Assembly (NCBI RefSeq): GCF_013034685.1
Contig: NZ_WQGO01000003.1
Location: 248,001-312,000 of the forward strand
Length of the DNA: 64,000 nucleotides
Direction of reading: 5' to 3'
DNA from: Ruegeria lacuscaerulensis
GTDB taxonomy: Bacteria > Pseudomonadota > Alphaproteobacteria > Rhodobacterales > Rhodobacteraceae
Shown: piece after piece, positions 10,305 through 19,545 of the stretch
Layout: every line of letters begins with the position of its first letter
Numbering within the stretch: the stretch's first letter is position 1
Program-made: the position numbers and the translations under genes
The notes under the pieces: generated by a model
Seen by the model: only the letters and a program-made list of their open reading frames with translations
Database searches by the model: none
Told to the model about the DNA's origin: nothing

Positions 10305-11642
10305 ATGATGACCGATCTTTATCAGTCCCAACGGGCCATGCGGCAGATGCGCAGGCAGGCAATGCAGCGCGGTGTCGTGGCCATTCTGGATGTTGGCAGC
10401 TCGAAGATTTCCTGCCTTGTGCTGCGGTTCGACGGTGCTGGTCGTCTGCATGAAGATAGCGGGATCGGGTCACTGGCCGGCCAGACCGGGTTCCGGGTGA
10501 TCGGCGCGGCGACGACTCGGTCGCGTGGGGTGCAATTCGGTGAAGTCACCGCGATGCAGGAAACCGAACGAGCCATTCGAACCGCCCTGCAAGCGGCGCA
10601 GAAAATGGCCGAGATCCGTGTTGATCACGTCATTGCCTGTTTTTCGGGCGCGAATCCTCGGTCCTACGGTCTGGATGCGCAGGTCGATCTGGAAGGGCAG
10701 GTGGTCAGCGAGGCCGAGGTCGGTCGGGTGCTGAACGCCTGCGATGTCCCCGACTATGGTGCCGGCCGTGAAGTGTTGCACGCGCAGCCTGTGAATTTTG
10801 CCTTGGACAACCGCTCGGGTTTGATTGATCCGCGTGGCCAGATGGGGCAGTCGCTGGCCGTCGATATGCATATGCTGACCGTGGATGCGGTTGCGATCCA
10901 GAACATCGTGCGCTGCATAAAGCGGTGTGACTTGGAACTGGCAGGGATCGCGAACTCGGCCTATGTGTCGGGGATTTCTGCACTGGTCGAGGATGAGCAA
11001 GAGCTCGGCGCGGCCTGTATTGACATGGGTGGCGGTACCACCAGCGTGTCTATCTTTATGAAAAAGCACATGATTTTCGCCGATTGCGTGCGCATGGGTG
11101 GGGATCACGTGACCAGTGATATCTCGATGGGTCTTGGCGTGCCTGCGAATGTGGCCGAACGGATCAAGACCTTCAACGGCGGCGTTCACGCCACCGGGGC
11201 GGATGACCGCGACCTGATCGACATCGGTGGCGATACCGGCGATTGGGAACATGACCGGCGCACCGTCAGCCGCGCCGAGTTAATCGGCATCATGCGTCCC
11301 CGAGTCGAAGAAATCCTCGAGGAAGTCCGCATTCGTCTGGACGCCGCTGGGTTCGACCATCTGCCCAGCCAACAGATCGTTCTGACCGGTGGAGGTAGTC
11401 AGATCATGGGGCTGGATGGGCTGGCGACTCGAATTCTGGGCCAGCGCGTGCGTCTGGGCCGTCCATTGCGCGTACACGGCTTGCCGCAATCGGCGACGGG
11501 GCCAGGATTCTCATCCGTGGTGGGGCTCAGCCTGTTTGCGGCGCATCCGCAGGATGAATGGTGGGATTTCGATATTCCCGTCGATACCTATGCCGCACGC
11601 CCGTTCAAACGCGCCGTGCGCTGGTTCCGTGACAATTGGTAA
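10305..11642 (+). CDS. ftsA: Cell division protein FtsA
   Basis: A 445-residue actin-like ATPase that tethers FtsZ to the membrane. Visible are phosphate-1 loop AILDVGSSKISCLV, the 1C region (ACFSGANPRSYGL, EAEVGRVLNACD), phosphate-2 CIDMGGGTTSVSIF, and the adenosine motif VLTGGGSQIMGLDGLA. The C-terminus ends in a basic/aromatic amphipathic stretch (RPFKRAVRWFRDNW) that matches the membrane-targeting helix. Two adjacent ATGs (10305 and 10308) are possible starts. The next gene begins inside its last codons. Confidence 0.97.
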   Translation: MMTDLYQSQRAMRQMRRQAMQRGVVAILDVGSSKISCLVLRFDGAGRLHEDSGIGSLAGQTGFRVIGAATTRSRGVQFGEVTAMQETERAIRTALQAAQKMAEIRVDHVIACFSGANPRSYGLDAQVDLEGQVVSEAEVGRVLNACDVPDYGAGREVLHAQPVNFALDNRSGLIDPRGQMGQSLAVDMHMLTVDAVAIQNIVRCIKRCDLELAGIANSAYVSGISALVEDEQELGAACIDMGGGTTSVSIFMKKHMIFADCVRMGGDHVTSDISMGLGVPANVAERIKTFNGGVHATGADDRDLIDIGGDTGDWEHDRRTVSRAELIGIMRPRVEEILEEVRIRLDAAGFDHLPSQQIVLTGGGSQIMGLDGLATRILGQRVRLGRPLRVHGLPQSATGPGFSSVVGLSLFAAHPQDEWWDFDIPVDTYAARPFKRAVRWFRDNW

Positions 11643-12042
11643 ACTCCTGATCGCGGCGCTGGTTGCCGCGATTCCGGCGTCTGTCCGCGCGCAGACCCTG
11701 ATAACGCCCGAGGCGTTTCTGGATACAGTGCAAGGCAAGACGGTCCGATTCCATCTTCTGCCCGGCGGTGGCCTGGTCGGCACCGAAGAGTTCCTGAGTC
11801 CGACTCTATCAGTCTGGCGGATGGAAGGTAGAGGTTGTGTCTACGGTCAGATTACTACCCCTGATGGTAAGGTTTGTTTCCTATATGACGACGATCCAGA
11901 TGGTCTCCCGGTGTGTTGGTGGCCGTTTGTCTACAATGATCGTCTGTTGGTGCGTTTGGCGGAAATTACGAACGGTGAAATTCAAGAGGTGCGTAGCATC
12001 TCGGACGACAGTCTGAATTGTCCAAGTACTCCTATTGGTTGA
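11629..12042 (+). CDS. Small exported protein of unknown function between ftsA and ftsZ
   Basis: A 137-residue protein that I do not recognise. It begins at GTG 11629, overlapping the end of ftsA by 14 bases; the reading gives a clean signal peptide (TIGKLLIAALVAAIPASVRA then QT), which supports that start over longer upstream options. The mature part holds AFLDTVQGKTVRFHL, a Gly-rich turn, EGRGCVYGQITTPDGKVCF, DDDPDGLPVCWWPF and a C-terminal Cys (LNCPS), so four Cys suggest a disulfide-stabilised periplasmic domain. Codon use looks less GC-biased toward the 3' end. Its overlap with ftsA argues for co-expression with the divisome. Confidence 0.7.
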   Translation: MTIGKLLIAALVAAIPASVRAQTLITPEAFLDTVQGKTVRFHLLPGGGLVGTEEFLSPTLSVWRMEGRGCVYGQITTPDGKVCFLYDDDPDGLPVCWWPFVYNDRLLVRLAEITNGEIQEVRSISDDSLNCPSTPIG

Positions 12043-12390
12043 AGAATTCCCTTGCGGAGAGGCGTCGAATCCAGCAAGATATCCACAAGGCACGTCAGAG
12101 GCCCTATGCGAGGACCCGAGCAGGTTTCCGCACCCAAAAAACGATTGAATCGCAATCTGCGCAACCGGCTGCGGCCCTCGGGCAGTGGTATGTTTTGTGT
12201 TGGATTGAGTTCATTTCGCAACATCTGGCAAACAATACGAAATACCGGCGGATTATGCCTTAATTCCTCCATATTTTGTGGAGTCTGGCGATTTTTGGCG
12301 TGACCTTTGCGGTTTCGGTCGGTAGGATTGTTTAAGGATAGGTAAGAAAAACACCGCGTTGGCGGAGCATATAAACAGGCGGACAGAAGC
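12043..12390. other. Non-coding stretch upstream of ftsZ
   Basis: No convincing gene is present; short open frames lack a ribosome site and family features. The stretch probably holds the ftsZ promoter(s) and leader. I see no terminator with a clear U-tract. A TTAA-N7-TAAG string at 12332-12346 only half matches a CtrA box and is not called. Confidence 0.4.
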
Positions 12391-13989
12391 ATGACATTGA
12401 ATCTTTCGATGCCCGGGCACGATGAACTGAAGCCTCGGATTACGGTATTTGGCGTAGGCGGCGCAGGTGGTAACGCCGTCAATAATATGATTGAAAAAGA
12501 GTTGGATGGCGTGGATTTCGTCGTCGCCAACACTGATGCGCAAGCATTGCAGCAAAGCCAATCCTCGGCGCGCGTGCAGCTTGGCGTGAAAGTCACCGAA
12601 GGTCTGGGGGCAGGGGCACGCCCGACCGTTGGCGCAGCCGCCGCCGAAGAGAGCATCGAGCAGATCGTCGATCATCTGGCAGGCGCCCATATGTGCTTCA
12701 TCACCGCCGGTATGGGCGGCGGCACCGGTACGGGTGCGGCTCCGATCATTGCGCAGGCCGCGCGTGAGCTGGGCGTTCTGACGGTGGGTGTTGTGACCAA
12801 GCCCTTCCAGTTCGAAGGTGCCAAGCGGATGCGTCAGGCCGAAGACGGTGTTGAGGCGCTGCAAAAGGTTGTCGACACGCTGATCATTATCCCGAACCAG
12901 AACCTGTTCCGTCTGGCGAATGAAAAGACAACATTCACCGAGGCATTCTCGATGGCCGATGACGTTCTGTATCAGGGCGTTAAAGGCGTAACCGACCTGA
13001 TGGTGCGTCCGGGCTTGATCAACCTCGATTTTGCCGATGTGCGCGCCGTGATGGACGAGATGGGCAAGGCGATGATGGGCACTGGCGAGGCCACCGGCGA
13101 AGATCGCGCGGTTCAAGCCGCCGAGAAGGCGATTGCCAACCCGCTGCTGGACGAGATCAGCCTCAGGGGTGCCAAAGGCGTGCTGATCAACATCACCGGC
13201 TCGCACGACCTGACCCTGTTCGAACTGGACGAAGCCGCCAACCGCATCCGCGAGGAAGTGGACCCCGAGGCCAACATCATCGTCGGCTCGACACTGGATA
13301 CCGCGATGGAAGGTGGCATGCGCGTGTCGGTCGTGGCCACTGGCATCGACGCCACTGAGAAATCCGAGGACGTGCCGGTTGCGCGCCGTTCGATGTCGGC
13401 TCCGCTGACCCGCACGGTTTCAGCAGAAGAAGAAGCGGCTGAAGAAGAAGCGCCGGCAGCGGTTGCCGAACCGGTCGAAGCCGAGCCCGTGCGTGAACCG
13501 TCGCTGTTCGAGGCGACAGAGGAGCCATCCGAGCCCCGTTTCCAACCTCAGGCTGAACAGGACGATGATGGCCTGCCGCCTCCGGCTTATCAGCCACGTG
13601 TCGCCGAATTCGAGCCGACGCCCGAGCCGGTTGAGCCTGCTCCGGAAAGCTATGCGCCGCAGCCTCAGCCTGCAGCAGGCACTCCGTCGCCCGAAGCATT
13701 GCAGCGTCTGCAAGCCGCTGTACAGAACGTCCCTACGGGGGATCGCAGCCATATGGCATCGCGTCCGCAGCCCGCTCCGGCGCCGCAATCCGAGGCGGAT
13801 CGCCCGCGGTTTGGCTTCAACCGTCTGATTGACCGGATGACCGGTCACGCGGCGGATACCCCGGCCCAACCGCAGCGTCAGCAGCCCGTGATGCGCCAGT
13901 CTGACGCCACGGCTCCCGCCCATGATCAGGCCGATCCCGAGCAGGAACGGATCGAAATTCCGGCCTTCTTGCGCCGTCAGGCGAACTGA
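12391..13989 (+). CDS. ftsZ: Cell division GTPase FtsZ
   Basis: A 532-residue tubulin homologue forming the Z-ring. The GTPase domain shows [24 protein letters not shown] and the tubulin signature GGGTGTG at residues 109-115, then the synergy loop region. After about residue 320 comes a long low-complexity linker rich in Glu, Pro, Ala and Gln (for example [12 protein letters not shown]), which is typical for alphaproteobacterial FtsZ, and the protein ends with the conserved partner-binding peptide [10 protein letters not shown]. It is longer than the ~385-residue enterobacterial form only because of the linker. Confidence 0.98.
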   Translation: MTLNLSMPGHDELKPRITVFGVGGAGGNAVNNMIEKELDGVDFVVANTDAQALQQSQSSARVQLGVKVTEGLGAGARPTVGAAAAEESIEQIVDHLAGAHMCFITAGMGGGTGTGAAPIIAQAARELGVLTVGVVTKPFQFEGAKRMRQAEDGVEALQKVVDTLIIIPNQNLFRLANEKTTFTEAFSMADDVLYQGVKGVTDLMVRPGLINLDFADVRAVMDEMGKAMMGTGEATGEDRAVQAAEKAIANPLLDEISLRGAKGVLINITGSHDLTLFELDEAANRIREEVDPEANIIVGSTLDTAMEGGMRVSVVATGIDATEKSEDVPVARRSMSAPLTRTVSAEEEAAEEEAPAAVAEPVEAEPVREPSLFEATEEPSEPRFQPQAEQDDDGLPPPAYQPRVAEFEPTPEPVEPAPESYAPQPQPAAGTPSPEALQRLQAAVQNVPTGDRSHMASRPQPAPAPQSEADRPRFGFNRLIDRMTGHAADTPAQPQRQQPVMRQSDATAPAHDQADPEQERIEIPAFLRRQAN

Positions 13990-14013
13990 TCGCGGTAACA
14001 AAATACGTAGAAG

Positions 14014-14038
14014 GGGTCGCCTAGTGGCGGCCCTTTTT
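14014..14038 (+). terminator. Intrinsic terminator after ftsZ
   Basis: An 8-bp stem GGGTCGCC / GGCGGCCC (one G-T pair) with a TAGT loop followed by TTTTT. It closes the dcw unit. Confidence 0.85.
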
Positions 14039-14202
14039 CGTTTCAAAACAACAATATACCCCGATGTAAGCAGGGTTTTGCCGATCTGTTACATTCATGT
14101 TTCATTCGGTTACAAAGAGTGAGTTGAGCCTTTCGCCTGCGTTCCTTAACTGAATGCCCAACACGGCCAAAGCAGGCCGGACACCACTCACCGAGGCCCA
14201 CA

Positions 14203-15123
14203 TTGCAACATACGCTCAAATCTCCGATCACGTTTACCGGTGTCGGGCTGCACAGCGGCAAGCCTGCAAACATGGTTCTCAAACCGGCAGCCGCCGGTCA
14301 TGGCATCTGGTTCAAACGGACGGATATTGATCTGGGCAATGCGCTGATCCCTGCGATTTACGACGTGGTGGAGCGGACCCCGCTGTGTACGCGTCTGGTG
14401 AACGAGGCGGGTGTGTCGGTATCGACGGTCGAACATATCATGGCAGCGCTGGCGGGTTGTGGTGTTCACAACGCACTGATCGAGATTGACGGTCCCGAAG
14501 TGCCGATCATGGATGGGTCTTCGATCGAATTTGTACGCGGGATCATGACCAAAGGTGTGCGCCGTCAGGCCAGCCCGGTGTTGGCCTATGAGGTGCTCAA
14601 GCCCGTTTCTGCCTCGCGTGAGGGGGCCAGTGCGTCGATTGCGCCTGCGGACGGTCTGATCATTGACTTCCACATCGACTTTGAAGATGGCGCCATTGGC
14701 CGTCAGACCAAAACGCTGGACATGCGCAACGGATCGTTTGCGCGGGAACTCAGCGATTGCCGCACCTTCTGCCGTCGCATAGATGTTGAAGCGATGCGCG
14801 AAAACGGTCTGGCCCTGGGTGGCACGCTAGAAAACGCCGTGGTGGTTCAGGGGAACGAGGTTCTGACGCCGGGCGGGTTCCGTCGCGCAGATGAGGCTGT
14901 GCGCCACAAGATGCTGGACGCGCTGGGGGATCTCTACCTCGCGGGCGGTCCGATTCTGGGTCGTTTCACCGGCGACAAGTCCGGCCACTCGTTGACCAAC
15001 ACATTGCTGCGCACCCTCTTCGAGACGCCAGGCGCAGTGCGACCGATCCTGTGCACGGCCGAACAAGCCGCGCGTTTGCCCGGTCAGGGCCTGATCTGGG
15101 ACGAAATCCCGGCTGTCGCCTGA
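14203..15123 (+). CDS. lpxC: UDP-3-O-acyl-N-acetylglucosamine deacetylase
   Basis: A 306-residue zinc enzyme of the committed lipid A step. Visible are FTGVGLHSGKPANM at the N-terminus, TVEHIMAALAGCGVHNALIEI with the first zinc His, IMDGSS, HKMLDALGDLYLAG with the other zinc His and Asp, and GHSLTN with the catalytic His. No ATG or GTG fits the N-terminus; TTG 14203 with GAGG six bases upstream is the only reasonable start and gives the expected MQ(H/T)TLKS-type beginning. TTG may keep expression low, in an enzyme known elsewhere to be tightly controlled (inference). Confidence 0.96.
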   Translation: MQHTLKSPITFTGVGLHSGKPANMVLKPAAAGHGIWFKRTDIDLGNALIPAIYDVVERTPLCTRLVNEAGVSVSTVEHIMAALAGCGVHNALIEIDGPEVPIMDGSSIEFVRGIMTKGVRRQASPVLAYEVLKPVSASREGASASIAPADGLIIDFHIDFEDGAIGRQTKTLDMRNGSFARELSDCRTFCRRIDVEAMRENGLALGGTLENAVVVQGNEVLTPGGFRRADEAVRHKMLDALGDLYLAGGPILGRFTGDKSGHSLTNTLLRTLFETPGAVRPILCTAEQAARLPGQGLIWDEIPAVA

Positions 15124-15142
15124 TTGGATCAACTCTGCGTAC

Positions 15143-15184
15143 AATTCCGGTGCTGGCTTTACTAAGGCGTTTTGCCCCGGAATT
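15143..15184. repeat. 8-bp inverted repeat between lpxC and bamD
   Basis: AATTCCGG (15143-15150) and CCGGAATT (15177-15184) are perfect arms separated by 26 bases. There is no U-tract, so it could be a protein-binding site or an RNA stem rather than an intrinsic terminator. Confidence 0.35.
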
Positions 15185-15250
15185 ATATGTGCTAAACCAA
15201 GCCTAAATCCGGGGTTCGCTCCGACAAGTAATACAACAAGGATAGGCGGA

Positions 15251-16093
15251 ATGGGTGGCACCAGGGCGGCGGTCAGATTCGCGGGCGCGATTCTTCTGAC
15301 AGCAGTTTTGTCAGCATGTGGCGGCCAAGGGGCCGACCGCAGCCAGAACCTTGAGGGGTTTACCCCCGAGCAAATTTTTACACGCGGTGAGTTTGAGCTG
15401 TCGCAGAATCGCTCGGATGATGCGGCGTGGTATTTCTCGGAAGTCGAGCGTCTTTATCCCTATTCGGATTGGGCCAAGCGCGCGCTGATCATGCAGGCGT
15501 TCTCGTATCACTCTGACAAGAACTACGAAGAAAGCCGCGCAGCTGCGCAGCGCTTCATCGACTTCTATCCGGCGGATGAAGATGCGGCCTATGCGCAGTA
15601 CCTTCTGGCGCTTAGTTATTATGATCAGATTGACGAGGTTGGGCGCGATCAGGGTCTGACCTTTCAGGCGTTGCAATCCCTGCGCACGGTGATCGAAGTC
15701 TATCCGGACAGCGAATACGCAACCTCTGCCGTTCTGAAATTCGATCTGGCCTTTGATCACCTGGCGGGCAAGGAGATGGAGATCGGGCGTTATTATCTGC
15801 GTCAGGATCACTATACGGCGGCAATCAACAGGTTCCGCGTTGTGGTCGAGGATTTCCAGACCACCTCTCATACCGCCGAGGCGCTTTATCGTCTGATCGA
15901 GTCCTACCTGTCCTTGGGGCTGGTGGATGAGGCGCAGTCGGCCGGTGCGATCCTTGGGTTCAACTACCGCTCGTCGGAATGGTATGATGCGGGCTACAAG
16001 CTGCTGACATCGCGTGGGCTGAAACCCAGAAGCCTGGGCAACAACTGGCTGAGCCAGATCTACCGCCAGACCGTCAAAGGTGAGTGGTTGTAA
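15251..16093 (+). CDS. bamD: Outer membrane assembly lipoprotein BamD
   Basis: A 280-residue lipoprotein of the BAM outer-membrane protein insertion complex. The signal peptide (FAGAILLTAVLSAC) has a good LSAC lipobox with Cys23. The mature protein consists of TPR-like helices, among them FTPEQIFTRGEFELSQNRSD, the YPYSDWAKRALIMQAFSYH segment, FIDFYPADEDAAYAQYLLAL and VIEVYPDSEYATSAV, the usual BamD/ComL pattern. The ATG follows AAGGATAGG at about nine bases. lpxC, bamD and recN lie on the same strand with short gaps. Confidence 0.95.
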   Translation: MGGTRAAVRFAGAILLTAVLSACGGQGADRSQNLEGFTPEQIFTRGEFELSQNRSDDAAWYFSEVERLYPYSDWAKRALIMQAFSYHSDKNYEESRAAAQRFIDFYPADEDAAYAQYLLALSYYDQIDEVGRDQGLTFQALQSLRTVIEVYPDSEYATSAVLKFDLAFDHLAGKEMEIGRYYLRQDHYTAAINRFRVVVEDFQTTSHTAEALYRLIESYLSLGLVDEAQSAGAILGFNYRSSEWYDAGYKLLTSRGLKPRSLGNNWLSQIYRQTVKGEWL

Positions 16094-16128
16094 TCGTCAT
16101 GACGAACGGCGTGGGACGCTAAGACCCG

Positions 16129-17778
16129 ATGCTGCGCGCCCTTGATATCCGCGACATGCTAATCATCGACCGGTTGGAACTGACCTTCCAACCGGGCCTG
16201 AACGCGTTGACCGGTGAAACCGGTGCGGGCAAGTCAATTCTTCTGGATTCGCTGGGCTTTGTGCTGGGCTGGCGCGGTCGCGCCGAATTGGTCCGTCAGG
16301 GTGCTGCGCAGGGCGAGGTTGTGGCCGAGTTCGAGCTATCGGACGATCATCCCGCCCACGCCATTCTGGCCGAGGCCGGATTGCCCAGCGGCGAGGAATT
16401 GATCCTGCGCCGCGTGAACACCGCCGAGGGGCGCAAGACCGCGTGGGTCAATGACCGCCGCTGCTCGGGCGAGGTGTTACGGGCGTTGTCTGAGACATTG
16501 GTTGAGTTGCACGGTCAGCATGATGACCGAGGCCTGTTGAACCCGCGCGGGCATCGGGCGATGCTGGATGACTATGCCGGGGTCGCGGATGATCTGGCCT
16601 CGGTTCGTGCGGCCTGGAACGGGATGTCGCGCGCGCGGAAAGCGTTGGCCGAGACCGAGGCTGCCTTGGCCGCTATGCGCGCGGAAGAGGAATTCTTGCG
16701 TCACGCCGTGGCAGAGTTAGACAAGCTGGACCCACAACCGGGCGAAGACGCCGAACTGGACGCCCGCCGCCGCATGATGCAGGGAGCCGAGCGCATACGA
16801 GACGACGTGGCGCGGGCCTTTGACCTGCTGGGCGGAGACGGGGCTGAAGGCGCCATGTCCGACGCAGTCCGTTGGCTGGAAGGCGTATCCGACAACGCGG
16901 GCGGTCAGTTAGAGGAACCCATCGCCGCGCTTGGCCGCGCCCTGATCGAACTGGGCGAGGCGCAGGATGGCGTCAATGTCTGCCTACAAGCTTTGGACTT
17001 CAACCCCGCAGAATTGGAGCAGGCCGAGGAGCGTCTGTTCGCCATCCGCGCACTTGGCCGCAAACATGACGTGGCCCCCGATAATCTGGGCGCGTTTGCC
17101 GATACGCTACGTGAGCGTCTGCACAAACTGGACGCAGGTGATGCCGATCTGGCTGATCAGCGTGCTGCGGTTGAGGCTGCGCAGGCTGCCTATGACAGGG
17201 CTGCGACAGCGCTTAGTAATGCGCGCCGGCAGGCAGCGGGGCAGTTGGATGCGGCTGTGATGGCCGAGCTTGCGCCGCTCAAGATGGAACGAGCGGTGTT
17301 TCAGACCGAAATATCTCCCACTGATCCCGGCCCCGAGGGCGCCGACGCAGTGGCCTTTACCGTTGCCACCAACCCCGGCGCACCTTCGGGTCCGCTGAAC
17401 AAGATCGCCTCGGGTGGAGAGCTCAGCCGCTTCCTGCTGGCGCTCAAGGTCTGTCTGACCGGCGAAGATAGCGCCCGCACGATGATCTTCGATGAAATCG
17501 ACCGCGGTGTCGGCGGGGCAACTGCCGATGCGGTGGGCCGCCGTCTGGCCTCGCTTGCGCAGGGCGGGCAGGTTCTGGTCGTGACGCACTCGCCTCAAGT
17601 AGCTGCGCGTGCGGCACATCACTGGCGGGTTCAAAAACAAGTCACCGAGGGGCAAACTCTGTCGACCGTCATCCCGTTGGCCGACCCGGACCGGGTGGAT
17701 GAGATCGCCCGCATGGTTGCAGGCGACACCATCACGGACGAGGCGCGCGCCGCCGCGCGTGCCCTGTTGGACGCATAG
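16129..17778 (+). CDS. recN: DNA repair protein RecN
   Basis: A 549-residue SMC-like ATPase acting in double-strand break repair. The Walker A is GETGAGKS (residues 29-36), followed by LVELHGQHDDRGLLN; the central part is a charged, Ala/Glu-rich coiled coil; the C-terminal half has the ABC signature KIASGGELSRFLLALK, Walker B MIFDEIDRGVGGATA and the VVTHSPQVAA switch. The protein starts directly with the N-terminal ATPase head (MLRALDIRDMLII). Length is normal. Confidence 0.97.
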   Translation: MLRALDIRDMLIIDRLELTFQPGLNALTGETGAGKSILLDSLGFVLGWRGRAELVRQGAAQGEVVAEFELSDDHPAHAILAEAGLPSGEELILRRVNTAEGRKTAWVNDRRCSGEVLRALSETLVELHGQHDDRGLLNPRGHRAMLDDYAGVADDLASVRAAWNGMSRARKALAETEAALAAMRAEEEFLRHAVAELDKLDPQPGEDAELDARRRMMQGAERIRDDVARAFDLLGGDGAEGAMSDAVRWLEGVSDNAGGQLEEPIAALGRALIELGEAQDGVNVCLQALDFNPAELEQAEERLFAIRALGRKHDVAPDNLGAFADTLRERLHKLDAGDADLADQRAAVEAAQAAYDRAATALSNARRQAAGQLDAAVMAELAPLKMERAVFQTEISPTDPGPEGADAVAFTVATNPGAPSGPLNKIASGGELSRFLLALKVCLTGEDSARTMIFDEIDRGVGGATADAVGRRLASLAQGGQVLVVTHSPQVAARAAHHWRVQKQVTEGQTLSTVIPLADPDRVDEIARMVAGDTITDEARAAARALLDA

Positions 17779-17859
17779 ACCTTCTCACCTGCGCGATCCC
17801 GCTTTTATCCGTGCCGCCCGTAGCTTAGTAAGGGGTAGGTACTGATCCCCCGAGGGCAC

Positions 17860-19545
17860 ATGAGCCAATCAACCCGCACCGTTTTGCGCAACCAGCTGCA
17901 TCAGGCTTTGGCCGCCATAAAGGATGCATGGCGGGTGATGCGGCGGCGCGGACCCAGCCAGTTTCAGTTCTGGCTTATCGCGCTTGTGATCGGGATCGCA
18001 GCCGGGTTCATGGCGCTTGGATTTCGCAAGGCGATCCGCGCCTTGCAAGCCTGGGTCTATGATACGGAAAACATCCTACTACTCCACAGCCACGCCGAGA
18101 TGTTGCCTTGGTTCATGATCCTGATCACCCCCATTGTCGGGGGTCTAATCGTGGGGATCATCCTGCACAGGTTCACCGATGACGGGAGGGTGCGCTCGGT
18201 CGCGGACGTGATCGAAGGGGCGGCGCTGACCGATGGACGGGTCGAACGGAAGGCCGGGGTCGCTTCGTTCTTTGCCTCGCTGATCACGCTTAGCACTGGC
18301 GGTTCCTCGGGGCGAGAAGGCCCAGTTGTGCACATGGCCGGGGTGATCTCGACCTGGGTCAGTAATCGTATCCATGCCGACGGGATCACCGGTCGTGACC
18401 TGCTGGGCTGCGCAGTGGCGGCGGCGGTTTCAGCCAGCTTCAACTCACCCATCGCCGGCGCATTGTTTGCGCTCGAGGTCGTGCTGCGGCACTTTGCTGT
18501 GCATGCGTTTGCACCCATCGTGATTGCTTCGGTTGCTGGGACGGTGATCAACCGGTTGGAATATGGCGACGTGACCGAGTTTACTTTGGACACGCCCGGA
18601 ACGCTGCAATTCTATGTGGAACTGCCCGCCTTTTTGATCCTGGGCCTTGTGTGCGGGCTGGTGGCGTTGCTGCTGATGCGATCGATCTTTTTCGCTGAGG
18701 ATATCGGCAACCATATCCAAAACCGCCTATCCCTTCCGGGATGGCTGCGCCCTGCGGTGTCCGGGGCGATGCTGGGTCTGATTGCGATCTGGTTTCCCCA
18801 TATCATTGGCGTTGGATATGAGACCACGATCCGCGCTTTGGCCGGGGATCTGACTCTGTCTGCCGCGATCCTGTTTGCCGTTATCAAAACTGTCGCCTTG
18901 GCGATCACAATGGGCGGACGTATGGGTGGAGGGGTCTTTTCGCCCTCATTGATGGTAGGAGCATTAACCGGGTTGGCCTTTGGCTGGATTGCTACGGGGG
19001 TGTTGCCGGATGTGTCGGGGACACCGTCGCTTTATGCTTTTGCCGGGATGGGCGCAGTGGCCGCTGCTGTGTTGGGCGCGCCGATCTCGACCACGTTGAT
19101 TGTGTTTGAATTGACCGGTGAATGGCAGATCGGACTGGCGGTGATGGTCTCGGTCTCGATGTCCACCGCACTGGCCTCGCGCCTTGTGGACCGGTCATTC
19201 TTCCTGACACAGTTGGAACGCCGTGACGTGCATCTGGCCGCGGGGCCACAGGCCTACCTGCTGGCGATGCTGCGGGCGGGGGCGGTGATGCGCCCGATTG
19301 GCGATCCGCGCTCGATCACCAGGGAAGAGGCGCAGGCGCTGATCCAACAAGGCCTTTGTGTCAAGGCCAGCGCCACGCTTGAGGCGGCGATGCCCTATTT
19401 CGACCGGGACGACGTTCCCTGTATCCCGGTCGTGATCATTGACGAAGACGGCTGCGAAAACCCGGTCGGCGCGCTGTTCCACATTGATGCGCTGAAAGCC
19501 TATAACCGCGCGCTGGCTGCCACGGCGGCCGAGGAACATTCCTAG
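17860..19545 (+). CDS. ClC-family chloride channel/transporter
   Basis: A 561-residue ClC protein. Anion-pathway motifs are present: STGGSSGREGP carrying the external gating Glu, the NSPIAGALFALEVVLRHF helix, and GGRMGGGVFSPSLMVG. The classical GSGIP loop is replaced by a VADVIEGA stretch. Relative to the E. coli exchanger, the position of internal proton Glu203 appears to be Val (ALEVV against IIEEM), so channel-like or altered coupling is possible (inference). After about residue 440 a soluble tail resembles a weak CBS pair. The last four bases overlap the stop of the convergent DUF3179 gene. Confidence 0.9.
   Translation: MSQSTRTVLRNQLHQALAAIKDAWRVMRRRGPSQFQFWLIALVIGIAAGFMALGFRKAIRALQAWVYDTENILLLHSHAEMLPWFMILITPIVGGLIVGIILHRFTDDGRVRSVADVIEGAALTDGRVERKAGVASFFASLITLSTGGSSGREGPVVHMAGVISTWVSNRIHADGITGRDLLGCAVAAAVSASFNSPIAGALFALEVVLRHFAVHAFAPIVIASVAGTVINRLEYGDVTEFTLDTPGTLQFYVELPAFLILGLVCGLVALLLMRSIFFAEDIGNHIQNRLSLPGWLRPAVSGAMLGLIAIWFPHIIGVGYETTIRALAGDLTLSAAILFAVIKTVALAITMGGRMGGGVFSPSLMVGALTGLAFGWIATGVLPDVSGTPSLYAFAGMGAVAAAVLGAPISTTLIVFELTGEWQIGLAVMVSVSMSTALASRLVDRSFFLTQLERRDVHLAAGPQAYLLAMLRAGAVMRPIGDPRSITREEAQALIQQGLCVKASATLEAAMPYFDRDDVPCIPVVIIDEDGCENPVGALFHIDALKAYNRALAATAAEEHS

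Noticed and set aside
12052..12303. Short open frames in the ftsZ upstream region
   Set aside because: No ribosome sites and low-quality translations; more likely leader DNA.
12332..12346. CtrA-like box TTAA-N7-TAAG before ftsZ
   Set aside because: Only one half site matches the TTAA-N7-TTAA consensus; this is not enough to call a CtrA site.
13425..13460. GAAGAAGAAG tract in ftsZ as a microsatellite
   Set aside because: It encodes the Glu/Ala-rich linker expected in alphaproteobacterial FtsZ; repeat units are few and imperfect.
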